Assembly: GCA_030762175.1 (NCBI GenBank)
Contig: CM060841.1
Span: forward strand, 7,998,501-8,062,500
Direction: 5' to 3'
From: Metallyticus violacea
Taxonomy: Eukaryota; Arthropoda; Insecta; Mantodea; Metallyticidae
DNA length: 64,000 nt
This document shows, one piece after another, positions 46,970-59,404 of this stretch. Made by a program: the position numbers and the translations under genes. The notes under the pieces are model-generated. The model saw only the letters and a list, made by a program, of their open reading frames with translations. It was not told the origin of the DNA and ran no database searches. Positions within the stretch are counted from its first letter, which is position 1. Each line of letters opens with the position of its first letter.

Positions 46970-48165
46970 AACATGCCTAACTAAAATAGTAAGTTATTCC
47001 TGTATTTAAATTATCTTATTTTATTCTTTGAGAAAATAGTTTCTTTTCAGTCTAACGGCGTTCATACGCAGCTGCTAAAAAGCCGCGCGGGCTGCCAATA
47101 TTTGTATATTTTGCTTTCGTTGGTTGCTTCACAGTGGTGACGAGGAGAGCTTTATGAAAACGATGACAGCTACATGTTTGTAACTCAGCTTTATGTGAAA
47201 TATCATGTTAAGTCCAGCGAATGATTTGTAATTCTTTACCAGCGGCAAAAAGTGGCTAAATGCTTGTTTTAACGCTGTAGCAATTTATCATCATGAATTG
47301 CAGCTCTTTATGAATTAAGCAAAAAGAGATACACGCCAGCTTTTAACACTGGTTCGCGCATTTTACACGTAAACGAATGCAGTGAAAAGAACGCTAGAAT
47401 AGGAGGGAATTTACATCACATAAAAGAAACAAAGGCCGTCAGTAACGCGCGCAATGATCAGACGCTTTAACAGAGAGCAAGACCATTTAACCGCTGAGCG
47501 TGGCGTCATTTAAATCTAAACACCAACAGGAAAAAACACGAACACTGTTCCTTAGTCATTATTTTCTAAATAAAAACACATTTATGCACCAAGCAAGCCT
47601 TCAACTACCATAAAAATATCCCTTGAGGACTTGCTTTAGCAAATCACTGATATTTTTAATGCAAGCAAAAACATCTTTACCTTTTATAAAACAGCACGTC
47701 AATCAACGCGATATTTTAATGTGCCTGTCAGTATTCATAAAATACTAAGACATGCATCATTCCATAGTAAGAGACTGGACCGTAACTCTTCTAGCAACAG
47801 GAGAAAAACGAGATGATGGCCCATCATGCATAGACCACATTTGACTTATTAAGTATAACACAACTTCCTACAGAAAATGTGTAAATGCTCCATTAAAATG
47901 TAACATGATATTTCTGTCATTGTTCTATGCGAAATAAAAGAATTGATAATGTGTCGCCAATTATCCCAGACCATACGTTAATGTGTATATTGTTTCGAAA
48001 ACTGCAAGAAAATATTTTAGTCCAGGCATGAATATTGTGAACGTTCTGCACTACATTTTATGGCAACTTTATGCTCGCATATTGAGAAGAAATGCAATGT
48101 CTTCTTGAATCGTCTTATACGATCTTGTGATGATGATCTTTGCTCTAACCCCTCCACAGTTTATA
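46970..48165. other. no recognisable gene
   Basis: AT-rich; no ORF with a recognisable motif. Confidence 0.5.
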
Positions 48166-48192
48166 TATAGTTCATCAATATGAGGAGGAACA

Positions 48193-48724
48193 GGTTGCGT
48201 CGGGTTTACTAAGCCCTGGGTCCAGGGGTGTACACAGAGGTCTGTGCCACCCGTGGGTTTTTGCATTAGGACGGTACCTTGTTTCCTAAACCGACCCGCC
48301 TTTCGGCTGCAGACGATTGCGTCGCCCAGGCGCGCTAAGTTCCCTTAGCTTCCAGATTCTCACTGGTGGATAGGTCATACTGGCTTAGCCTACTCGTATT
48401 TAAGAGGTGAGTCACCCCAGCATTAAGGTAGGCACCACCCTCGCTACCAACAACGGCGATTCCGGCGCACCGGCCTCCAGGGTACAAGCTTTAGGCACTC
48501 CCCCGGGACACGCCGCCATCGTAGGTCCTCAATTCCCCGTGAGTGACGGGTCCACTGCCAAGCCGAGTCCAACCCAATCCGGACAACTCCCTTCCGGGAG
48601 GGGCTCGAATCAAGTCCGGCCCGGCTCCCTCTAGTACGTCAGAGGTACCACGGGCACTCAGGGTCCGCAGAGCCCGCACCTGGAGCATCTGTAGGGCAAC
48701 GGTCAGAACCCCCCCCCCTACGGG
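48193..48724. mobile_element. GC-rich 532-bp insert flanked by a 13-bp direct repeat, probable retroelement fragment
   Basis: The segment is sharply GC-richer than its surroundings and is bounded by ATGAGGAGGAACA at 48180-48192 and 48725-48737, as expected for a target-site duplication. It begins GGTTGCGTCGGGTTTACTAA and ends in a C run and TACGGG. Neither strand has a recognisable domain; ORFs of 61-99 codons overlap on both strands. A 5' untranslated region or gag-like start of a non-LTR retrotransposon is possible from composition, but this is inference and the orientation is undecided. Confidence 0.5.
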
Positions 48725-48759
48725 ATGAGGAGGAACATTTTGAAAAAAAAAAACCCACA

Positions 48760-49500
48760 AAAATAGCGATTTTCTTTTCAATTTTCTCACTATACAAATA
48801 AATTATGAGCCTTTTTTATGTTGCTAAACAGACGTGACGGAATTTATATTTCTCTTACAACAATGTGCTTTAGTGATTATATTCATTTCGTGGTTGGAAT
48901 ACCGACAATAATGTGTTTGATTGTATTCAAAACTCCACGTAAATTCTCTTTCTATCGCTAATATATCTTTAACACGCCTTATTTTATTTTTGTCCTGGTA
49001 TAAACAATATAATATATTCCTATACGGATATTAATTCAAACTCGGGACTCTTAGTGTTCACCACGACTTCTTCCCGCGAAATCGCAACTTCTCCACGTAA
49101 TATTAAATGCAGCCTTTTTTTTTAACTTAGTACGAACCACACAACTTCTCACGCAATACAAAGCACAACTAACTAAATATTTTGAAATATACACGTCACT
49201 TACAATTTACTACAATGAAATATTTTTAACATAAGCATAACTAAACGAATGAAATTCGTTAATTTCTATTTAGTCTCAACAAAGCTGTCTGTCTCGTATT
49301 TTATTCTTGGTACACATTATTGACATTGTTACGCTTGCCATTGGTTGATTTTCTTAATATTACACTTTTCTTTATTTGTAGATAATCTTTTCATGTTCTT
49401 GGCCATGTGTGTGTGTCCTTTGAAGCGCTACACTTATATTATTCAGTATTGTCATAAGGGCCAACAACAAACATTAAGACATACATTGTAATAGCCCTTA
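48760..49500. other. AT-rich spacer
   Basis: No gene or shared repeat recognised. Confidence 0.5.
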
Positions 49501-49502
49501 TC

Positions 49503-49900
49503 TGATATTTGAAATCTATACAAACGAGCTTACTATATTTATACGATTTCAACGTATTACCAACGGATAGTTGTTATTTGAATTGAAAATTAAAGTCATT
49601 ACCTAATATTAAAACATGTGCAAATGAACGTATTAAATTTGTATAATTAAAAACATATGAATGTTTGGAGCTTTAAATCGAATATTATAGCATTTATCTA
49701 ATGTAATAACATACGTAAATGAACTTATTAAATTAACACAGCTAAATAACTATTACCATTAAATGTTTGGGGCTTTATGTTGAACATTACAGCCTTTACC
49801 TAATATAAAAATATGAAAATAAACTGATTAAATTAATATAATTAAATAACTGCTACCAATGAGTGTTTAGAGACTTAAATCGAATATTTTCCGCTTCAGT
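49503..49900. repeat. minisatellite, about 100-bp unit, roughly four copies
   Basis: Successive units begin near 49503, 49599, 49694 and 49797 and share (T)ACCTAAT, AAATGAAC.TATTAAAT, TAATTAAA, AATGTTTGG.GCTTTA, TCGAATATTA and CATT/CCTT endings in order. The first unit is most diverged. All stops and A/T-rich, so non-coding. Confidence 0.7.
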
Positions 49901-49904
49901 TGTA

Positions 49905-50330
49905 AACACAAAACAGATTCACTTTTTGGTTGTTCATGTCAACTAATATTTGAACTGGCAAAACAAGCAACCGCAAATTCTATATATAATCAAACGCAGT
50001 TGTTAAATTATTTCAGGTTTCTTATTACTTTTAGAGTAAACCCATTTTTCCTTCACATATAAACTCATTTTTTTTACCGCCGCACATAATTAGGATGTAA
50101 GTTTTTCAATTTATTATTTATACTTATCCACTTCAATCAAATTACAAACTGAAAAACTTGTATCTATTATACTGGGATATTTTCCCTTCAAGAGCTCACA
50201 GTATACTATACTTCAAATTTCTTTACTGCTATTTGTTAAGGTGACAACTGTAATGCCTGACTTTTGCTTGGAATGGCTTTATATGCTTAAGTACTAGATA
50301 TTTCGTTTCATCACTAATATTATTATAATT
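49905..50330. other. AT-rich spacer
   Basis: Nothing recognised. Confidence 0.5.
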
Positions 50331-50342
50331 TACTCTGACAGT

Positions 50343-50622
50343 TTTTTAACTAGTGTTTAACGCCCGTTTTTTACTACTGAGGCATAACAGGCGGTGGTCA
50401 CTGATGATACATGAAATGAAATGATAAATTGGGAAAGGATTTTTTTAAGGAAGGAAACGTTCCAGGCCTAAATTTAGAGCACCTTCCCGGCATTTGTCAT
50501 TTATGAGGACTGAGGAAAACTTGAAAAAAATCTTAGTTAGTGAGGACGGTCCTGGTGGGAATCGAATCCCAGATCTCCCACTCACGAGTCCGCGCCTTAA
50601 CGATCTCTGCCACCCGTGGCGG
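50343..50622 (-). mobile_element. SINE-B copy 7, full length
   Basis: Minus-strand complete copy, from ACCGCCACGGGTGGC at 50622 down to the GGGCGTTAAACAC 3' end and a short A-rich tail (plus strand TTTTTT). A 9-bp target-site duplication TCTGACAGT lies at 50334-50342 and 50626-50634, slightly offset. The 105-codon plus-strand ORF is a read-through. Confidence 0.92.
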
Positions 50623-50879
50623 TTTTCTGACAGTAATTTATAGACTCTTATATGCAGGACTTAGTTGTATTATTCATTTAACATTGACTCTGTTGACAAA
50701 AGGCTATTATAGTGTTTTCATTAAATATGATAATCCTACGCTATTGAGTAGGCACCGACAATATGGTGATATTTCATCCGTATGTCTGCATATCATGAAA
50801 GCGTATACATATTCTAAAAGTTCATCTTCTGGCTTTTTAAAACATTTCCACTTGTAACTGCAACAATAAAGATGTAGTG

Positions 50880-51400
50880 TAAACTACTGCTTTAAAAATA
50901 TTTTCTACGCATTTTTGAATAGAAATTTATATATCTACAGCTTCTTTCGTTGCTTTGGTTTATCTCTTGTTGAATTGTTTATTTAGATTTTTTCCCTCTC
51001 ATTTTAGCTTCTTTAATTATTTTTTTATTATATACAAGATTTATTATTATTTTCCTTTTGATTAAATTTTTTGCTTCAATAGTAAAAGTATAAGGGACGT
51101 ATACCAACAACATAGAAATATACCGTAAAAACAGGAATCAAGGCAGTTTATTCAACATCAAAATATAACACGAATATTGGATAAGAAAATAACGGTTGTC
51201 AGCATCTTTTTCCTGGTGGGTTACAGGATCTGTTTTAAGAAAATTTAATTCCTAGAGATTATTTGTAAGAAAAATAAATTTCCTACAAAAAGAAAGCTCG
51301 CGTATGTTCGAAAGGATGGACACTTCACGTCCGCTGTACAGTGGCATACAGAAGTTGCGGAACAATCCAGTGCAGAATTAAACACATGTTAGTACAGTTA
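50880..51400. other. AT-rich spacer
   Basis: Nothing recognised. Confidence 0.5.
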
Positions 51401-51404
51401 GCGA

Positions 51405-51580
51405 GTTTTAATGCCAACTCACTTGCGGGCCACGCATTGGGGTTCCGCATATCATTTGAAATATGCCCACCGAGAGTTGACTGATCACATTACGCTGAGT
51501 GATGAAGGTGAAGATGAGGGTGAAATTATGTTGGAGCAATGGTGAAGGTGAGTCGGCCACGGCTTCGCCACAAAGCTAAG
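51405..51580 (-). mobile_element. SINE-D copy 2, 3' portion
   Basis: Reverse complement aligns with 45310-45475: CACCCTCATCTTCACCTTCA, TCACTCAG, and AAGTGAGTTGGCATTAAAAC at the 3' end. The tRNA-derived head is not seen, so it is 5'-truncated. Confidence 0.7.
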
Positions 51581-51834
51581 TATGTTATTGTAAAGTTCAA
51601 GTTAATGCATCCAGGGTCAGTCATAACATGTACCTTACTATCCTATAGGTGATCTCATTGTTGAGTCCCTTGTGCGACGTTCAGGATCCTTAGGGTGTTA
51701 CTGTAGTTAAAATCGATTAAATTTGCGATAAAATCGAACAAACTCAAGCTATTACAAGCCGGACATTGACATCTGGTGTAAGCGCCAAAGAACTGGGGCG
51801 TCATTAAAAATAAATCAGATTTCATCCATGCCTG

Positions 51835-52119
51835 AAACCGCCACTGTTGGCCGAGGTCAATGCACTGACTCGTGAGCGGTAGGTCTGGGGTTCGATTCCC
51901 ACCGGGACCGTCCTTCCTGACTGAGGTTTTTTTTTTTCAGGTTTTCCTCACTCCGCGTATTGGCAAATGCCGGGAGGTACCCTAAACATAGGTCTAGAAC
52001 GATTCCTTCCTTAAAAAAAAATTCTTTCCCAATTTTTCATTTCATCCTATGTATCATCAGTGTCCACCGCGTATGGTGCCTCAGTAGTAAAAACGGGCGT
52101 TAAACACCATAAGAAAAAA
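51835..52119 (+). mobile_element. SINE-B copy 8, full length
   Basis: Complete copy with head (some changes: GGCCGAGGTCAATGCACTG), GGGGTTCGATTCCCACC B box, poly-T expansion at 51926-51938 and intact 3' end with an A-rich tail. A target-site duplication TCCATGCCTG / TCTATGCCTG flanks it (51825-51834, 52120-52129). Confidence 0.92.
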
Positions 52120-52129
52120 TCTATGCCTG

Positions 52130-53455
52130 CAAAATAGTAAGATAGGTGAATTATACAAATCTTCAAAATAGTCCTAAACATCAAAATAATATTATCTTAT
52201 GTAAAGACTACGTGAAGAACATTTAAGCACAGGTCGAAAACGCACTGTTAACACCATGGGAATTTTAGGAATTAACAGAATAGCTTCATTGAGATTGGAA
52301 TTATTGCAAACATCTAAGCTGATAAAATGACAAGTTTTATTGCATAGAAACAAGTTAAAAACGATTGTATGAAGTGAGTAGGAAAATATAGTTTTCCTTT
52401 ATGAAAAATGTTGCAGTGTAGAAATAGCTGACAGTCATCTAAATGATGCATTACCAGACACCACGAGTAATTAAATACAACGTACGTGGTCAACTTAGCG
52501 CAATATAAAATTCCTTTTGATTTACGCTCCGAGAAAACATGCCCACAACATGTAAATTCTAATGGTGTAGTTAAAACAGTGAATCAGAACTTTTATCTGT
52601 GAGTAAAGCAATAAGAACAAATGCAGACACACTGTTTGCATCTTTATTGACAACTTTTCTGATGTCTTTAGAAAGTGACTCACTTATCAACAGTACAGCA
52701 GTTTTACACATATTTGATATCACGTGATTTTAGGTAACTACAACCTGTTGGTACCTTGTTTTAAATTATATGATGCGATTGAGAGACCACACTGTGCTTC
52801 TAAATGCGCGTATCACCACCAGCTGTGACTGCGCCCACTGTGCATATTGAACCCGTTGTCCGCGCAATGCTACAGTAATTAACATTTAAAAAAGAGCGAT
52901 GATAACAAGCAGTCATTCACGGTTACTTACTCTGTAAATTATTATTGGTGGCTGGGAACATGGGATTATCGAGACTCGAACTATCGATATTGCATTGTAT
53001 AAGTGGCAACGTTAGTGATTACATCACAGCTTTACTCTACCTGTGCTAGACGTTACTGCAGCAACGGGCCAAACATCTGCTCTGAACATATACAACATGG
53101 ACGTTTCATTTGGAATGAGTTAGCAGACATGCACACCTGCTGTAGTGTAGAGGAGGAAAGGGAGATTGCCAGGGTTAGTACTGCAGTCCCACCTTTTTTT
53201 TTTTTAATGTAGTGTTCATTAAATTCACTGATTACTTTTCAAATTGCTGCTTACCTTAATTTGTTCCTGTCACTTCGACTGCTGCAATGGCATGGTAATT
53301 GTTGTTTAAAAACGAACCTTCACTACCAATAGGGACTGCTAACAAAGAATGTAAAACAGATTATTTTATTGTAAAGTTTGTTGGCCTAATTAGCTTACGC
53401 CAGTATTTTATTACATTTTATTCCTAAATAGGTTAATTACCCTGCGCTAGAAGCA
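52130..53455. other. no recognisable gene
   Basis: The 69-codon ORF at 53003-53212 has no motif. Confidence 0.5.
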
Positions 53456-53458
53456 CCC

Positions 53459-53519
53459 ATAATCTAAGGTTTTCTGTTTAATTGTTAAAACAAAAATATT
53501 TCGAAACACCTTAGATTAT
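53459..53519. repeat. 12-bp perfect inverted repeat with 37-bp loop
   Basis: ATAATCTAAGGT (53459-53470) and ACCTTAGATTAT (53508-53519) are exact reverse complements. It could be chance, the termini of a very small MITE, or a hairpin. Confidence 0.6.
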
Positions 53520-53524
53520 TTATT

Positions 53525-55445
53525 ATAATTTATGTAAACGTTTGTGACACCACGTGACAATTGGGAAATAAAAATTAATGAAGGCAGAAAGGGTTAAGCC
53601 ATTTGCCCCCTAAATTTGCTTAACGGATGAGTTGGGGTCACACGGTATTTTTCCCCATTTCCATTGTTGATGCAGTGTTTATGGAAATATATACACAACA
53701 AAACTAATGTCATATTCGTGTCAGGCAGGCATAAAACCACTTAGATATCAAATTTCACCGAGACAGGAGAATATGGGCTTCTCCACCCCCTTAGCGAATG
53801 AAATCACGAACTGAACGCATAATCCTCACAGCTAACATTTTCGCATAGTTGTAAACAGCAACAGAAACCATATACAGGTTAGCGATAATTTTTTATAATT
53901 CTTCATATTAAACTTATCAGGCAAATTAATCACAAAACATACTTTCCATTATTGTACAATTTTGTCCAGATCTGTTGATCACGCGAGGAACTTTGTTTGC
54001 CCATATGTCAGTGGGCAAGAATTTTGCAGAGATGGCATTGGACCAACTTTTTAAGGTAGCATATAGAATAAAAATGTGTCACATGTGTTATGCCTCCAAA
54101 ACACTCCTTTATATTAATTAATATGAAATTGCGACAGTACATAAAGTTTGTGCACTAATTTACTTTCATTTGTTTCATTACATACATATACATTCCATTA
54201 TAAAGAACGCAATAATATCATTATAAAACACTAATAAAATTAATAAATATTTTTGAAGACATATTATATTATGTATAGTTTTTCGATTTATGAATAAATA
54301 ACTTTTAGCCAATGGCAGGAGTTGAAAAGAATCGATGTGTAATTAAAGGAAGAATTTTATGTTTGTCTAGTATGAGCACAACAACTACAAGTTCTTGACT
54401 TCCTATTTGGAACATTGTAGCAAGGATTTCAGGCAAATACATACAGTCAATAGCTCCGTTACCAAATCTGTAGAAAAATCAGTTAACTTAGATCTGGTCT
54501 TAAGCCTTAACGAATTAAAATGTTGACAAAAATCGTCATAGGAGTAAAATATTTTAGTAGTAAGTGAATTATTTTTTTACAATTACGCGTAACTATACAA
54601 ACATAAGAACAAATACTAATAATTCCGATATTTCTAGTACTTGTTATTTGTAATCTTCCAAATTACAATAAATTATAACAAATTAAAAATAAATTACGTT
54701 ACTGTATGCTATGAAATACTTCCAATACTTGTTGGAAGTCACACATTGAAATTAATCACACTCGGGTGCACAATACGTGCCTTTCAACACATGTATTAAC
54801 AATATACTGTAATAATCGTATTAATGATTAATTTTGCAGAATTAGTATTCAATGCTGATATAGAGTCCCCATGCTTTGACCCCGGTGGCCGATCTTTTCT
54901 TTAAATAAAATATTTGAATGATTATAAAAAGAACACTTTATGACAGATTGGACAATAGGATGACTCCATATATCAACTTCCACTACTACACTATTCGTGA
55001 ATATTTCTCAAATGAATACAGTCATTTAGTCTCTTGTACATGGGAAATAAAACTTATTTTTTTAAAAAAAATTGTATAAATACATTAATTTACTTTATCA
55101 AAATTATATTTCGGTGAAAACTGGAAAATATTACTAAGTTCTCAAGCTTTCATCAGGAAATTTTCACACGTTACAGCTATGGATAAATAAATGAAATCTG
55201 GCAACGTACATGTAGGTGTAAAATTTAATAAAGAACGATAATTGTTAATTCAACTGCACCGTTATTGCCCTCACTTGAAACACGTTAAATATTATGTGCA
55301 GCATTCTCCTGTTTTAACGCAATCATCATGTTTACTTTGCTCAAATGATAAAATGTGATGTTGGTATAAATGCGAAGAGCTTTTGAACTGCGGTAACTAA
55401 TGCGATAACATTTCCCACTTCTGTTTACGTTAGCGTGCAATTTTC
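53525..55445. other. AT-rich spacer
   Basis: No gene or shared repeat recognised. Confidence 0.5.
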
Positions 55446-55451
55446 GTTCTA

Positions 55452-55477
55452 CTCGCGAGAGCGCTCTCCCGCGAGAG
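55452..55477. repeat. GC-rich near-palindrome
   Basis: GAGAGCGCTCTC (55457-55468) is a perfect 12-bp palindrome, extended on both sides by CTCGC and CGCGAG with a 2-base bulge. It stands out in AT-rich DNA. Confidence 0.6.
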
Positions 55478-56046
55478 AAAATGGGTATGTAATGGGTGGA
55501 GATTGAAAGTGGAGGGGAAAGCGATAAGAAAAGCGATTTAAATAGTTTGAATCAAGCCTGGAAGACTTCCACCTCTTTGTGCATGGATCTCATTAAAACA
55601 TTTTAAAAGCCCTTCTCCGTTAATTTTGGTTACACTAGAAGGCTTTTCGCAATATTAAGATGATCAGGTCGGAATGTATGGCATATAATTTTTTTTCCAT
55701 TTGAATTTTTTGTTGTCAGTAGCAAGTTTTAGAGTATGTTCTTTGGTTGAGCTCCTTTATTTCGTATGCAGAAAGCACAAAGAGCAACAGTAATGATCCT
55801 TTACTTTCATTAAAAGGTTTGACCAGTTGCGATCTCAGCCGATGTTATTCTTGTATCTACAATGAGGTTATTTGAGTTACAGGCCGGCAGAGCGCTGATG
55901 GGTACTGGGAGTAGCCAGTTGTCAAGGCCGTATAATGCATATGTACCTAACAGGGAGAGTTTGTCAGTGAGTAATTGTGCTTTCGTGTGATATTATGCGA
56001 TAATAGTTGTTCTCTGTTAGTTATACCATAAATAAATAGCCTTCAA

Positions 56047-56259
56047 GAGCAAATTTTTATGTACGATGCATATGTGAAAACATATTTTTCCGGAGAAGTG
56101 GTAAGATGTTTCGTATGAAAATCTCCTGGCAATCGCGTTCTAGTTAGAGGAATTATTCGCCAGCTTATTAAAAAGTTATCAGAGACAGGGCTTCTAAATG
56201 ACAGGAAACGTATTCCGATCTGGCATGTTTTTACGATAGAAAAGTTAGATGAATTATAG
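56047..56259 (+). pseudogene. mariner-like transposase N-terminal DNA-binding region
   Basis: One continuous plus-strand frame of 71 codons, ending in a stop at 56257-56259 and broken only by one in-frame stop at codon 24, reads EQIFMYDAYVKTYFSGEVVR, then KSPGNRVLVRGIIRQLIKKL and SETGLLNDRKRIPIWHVFTI followed by EKLDEL. It matches the helix-turn-helix (DUF4817-like) start of insect mariner-like proteins ('YVKT.S..EV.R.F..KFPG...P...TIR.LV.KF.ETGSV.DKKR.RRR.VLT.EKLDEI'). No catalytic part follows. The good frame preservation suggests moderate age. Confidence 0.75.
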
Positions 56260-56264
56260 GATTT

Positions 56265-59100
56265 TCGGCAATGTATTGCCGCTGAGGGACATAATTTTCA
56301 ATAAATCCTATAATATAGATTACTCCTTATAATTAGTTTAAATATATCCTTTATGCGTTCAGTATAAACATAACTACTAAAATAAAAATACTAATTTTAC
56401 TCGTGCCGACCCTACCTCCGTTTTTCCGTTTGCAAGGCCTGCACTTCTCCAGCAGGCAGCTGCGCTCAGGCGGCCTATAACGCAAACTACCTTATTGTAT
56501 ATTATGCGTTTCAGGCTGAAGATATTGTAGAATTTGTTTAACAGTCATCTTTAAGTGATTTACTGCCTCATCCAATTATCTGATGACCGGCGTAGAGACG
56601 GAAGACCACATCGACCATTAAGCCATTCTTTCAGGGCCTGCCGGGCTACATACACTGGACTTTGTGGGCGGAGTTTACCGAACTGCTACTTTGGTAGTGT
56701 CGTTTGAGCAGTGAAAGACTGAAAGATTTGACACTACACGTGTCAAATCATAGATTAAAATATGCCAAGACTACATAATGCTATATACCAGACCTAATTA
56801 TTCTATTCAGTAAGGAATGTTTATTTATAATTCCTAAGTTCGTACCAAGTCCGCTGGTGCTATCACAAGATTAAATAAAGAGGAATTGGTGAAGCGATTC
56901 ATAAATTAGTCGTATCGACGCACTTTAAAAAACTTAAGGATAACATCCGTCAAGGGAGAAACTTATTTCTGAAATAGAATTAACAAAGGCAATGGGTAGT
57001 TAATAAGCAGACTCCACTTAAATATATTAATGCTAAATTTTAATTTTAATATATCTTTTCTTAATGTTTTCGGCTGATTTTTTTTAAAAAATGTCTGCGT
57101 CTTATTTCATTTGGTAAATGCTCCCACTTTCGTAATAGGAACTGTTTCCTCCAAAACTTGGTTTGTTTACATTCTAGTATACAATGCTAAGTATTATCTG
57201 GTTTTTCACACATAGGACATATCCCCTTAATATATCCATTTTAATTCCAAAATCCTTTTTACCAATCTTTCTCTCTCGTACCATATTGATCCCACTTATT
57301 TTAGAATATTATGGTGATGTTTATGAAAATAGATGTTACAAGGTTTAGTGGAAAAGTGGTGTATCAGTTGTGAACACGAGGAAAAGAAGTAGAAATAATA
57401 GAAAAACAAACCGAGCCGTGTCTTTTCTTGCACCTGTTGTGGTCATTCTGCAGTCCTGCAAAGTCAACAATAACAATACTCTCTTTTGTTTATGAAACAG
57501 GGCGGGGCGGTTTTCGATGTGCGGTTCTGTATGTTTACATGAACACTGAACATCTTGATGGCCACTACAATAGGATGGTGTTATAGTTTTAAAACTGTAA
57601 TAACAAAATCATTAAGTGAGCGTAGATACCAAAATTACGTACTTGCACAGATTCGGCTGGGAAGGAAAATTTTCTCCGGAATCTAATCAACTTCGTATGT
57701 AGAGGATCGCGAAATAATCAGATGATCCTCTATCAAGTGAAATGAATCCCTTTAGAGATTCTAGCACCTCATTAGTCCACCAGAATCCAATATTGGCCCT
57801 AACTAAATTGGTCCTCGCCTTTCCAATGCTTTGCATCAGCTAACTGACCTCAGTCCTGATTGGGTTTCATATTAAATTCTGTAGAAAAACACTTTTCTCT
57901 TTTGTGCGTCTAAAGATAATAATTGAATTACTGTTCTCTAAAATATTTAACTAATATGGATGGGCTCTTTCTGAGTTCCTTTTAGAACAACTATTAAAAA
58001 TTACAAGCATACAGGGTGTACTAAAAGTTTCACTGCGGTTTTACTGCTAATGCGCTCCTTATTTTGTAATTCGTAAACATAACTAATTTGTTCACATACA
58101 CACTGAAGTAATATTTGAGACAGAAGATATACATGGTTAACAACGGATATATGTAAAACCATTTTCTGAAAGCATTATCAGCATTTTCATGTATTCTTGA
58201 AAGTAAAAATAGAATAATTGCTTGGAAATTTTCACTTCCCTTGTCATAAATATTCAAATATTAGGGTATTTGATAGTTTTCAATCATTCTTTCAGTACAA
58301 ATTTATCAAAATCATTCACAGTCCACTATTGGCGATAATAAAAATATGTTTTTGTCCATAATGCAATATTGCTACTGACATTTTCTTAGGTACGTAAAAT
58401 ACTTCCTTGCTCTTTCGTTAAAACTTTCCAGACTCTTTTCTCATTTGACATCCGAGAGCTCAATTGCTTTTTCTCTTGTAAGATTGCATGCGTTTACTAC
58501 TCGCAAGACACTTCAAGAAAGTACACAGCTGTTGATCTCATAAATTTCATAATTTATTTGGTGCAAGGCTATATTTGCAATGCCTTGAAGTTTATGCTTT
58601 CAATTAGAAACCAAAGCAGTGGTAAATCATGGTGAGCCCTATTCCACAACTACATTACAGACAAGGAGAATTGTAACTTTCTGTTTCACAAAATACTATA
58701 CAATACTTTAGCGCATTAGAAAAGAAATAAAAGCAACGCCCTAAAAGAACAAAATGGAGAAACAGCTGTTTGTCACACGACATCATACATTGAATTACGT
58801 TTTGACTCATTGGTAATACATTCTTATTTTTTAACCTACAGAACGGATTTTTGTCATACCTACTATATTGTTTCATATTTTTACTTAGAAATTATTGCAA
58901 TTTAAATACTTATTATGTATTTGTCAATATTCAAGGGTGATGTTTTACTTTAAACGAAACGACATATATTTTCATGCATCCGGCTAACCCACAGCATCAA
59001 ATTCAGTCAAGAGATGGCACAAGTTTCGATTTTATCGATTGCGCTCGATAATTTCTTTGTTAGTCATTTGATAAATAAATATTACACACATATGTATTGT
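56265..59100. other. no recognisable gene
   Basis: AT-rich. At 58010-58035 the sequence ACAGGGTGTACTAAAAGTTT resembles the terminal repeats of some insect mariner-like elements, but no partner end was found. Confidence 0.4.
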
Positions 59101-59103
59101 ACT

Positions 59104-59400
59104 GATGGTGCCAAAAAATGTACACACACTTTCATAGTAGATATCTATTTAATTCCTTTCAAAGTTGGACCGAAAAACAACAGTAATGTGTAGTATGATG
59201 TTCTGTAAACAGATGTGACTCACATACATTATGATAGCATGCTACGTGACAGGTAAATCAACAATAAACAAATGAAGCCAACATTGTCGTATGATGTGCT
59301 GTAAACAGATGCGACTCCCATCACGTTATGCTAGCGTTGCTACAACAAAATGGAGCCAAGATTATCGTTATAACAGTGAAAAGCAATTTTGAAGTAGCCT
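59104..59400 (+). mobile_element. mariner-like element 5' terminal region, second copy
   Basis: Reads GGTGCCAAAAAATGTACACA, then CTTTCATAG, TTGGACCGAAAAACAACAGT, two copies of the GTATGATGTTCTGTAAACAG block 96 bp apart, and GCTACAACAAAATGGAGCCA at the start of the transposase gene (ATG at 59351). It is the reverse-oriented counterpart of 480-738. The coding frame breaks at once (stops at codons 8 and 10) and similarity ends near 59395. The two copies lie 58 kb apart, near opposite ends of the window. Confidence 0.82.
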
Positions 59401-59404
59401 CTAG

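Noticed and set aside
48491..48790. 99-codon minus-strand ORF in the GC-rich island
   Set aside because: GC-rich DNA has few stops; an overlapping ORF of similar size lies on the other strand and neither has a domain.
49503..49900. CRISPR-like array
   Set aside because: Units are about 100 bp, diverged along their whole length and AT-rich, without short identical repeats and unique spacers; this is a minisatellite in eukaryotic DNA.
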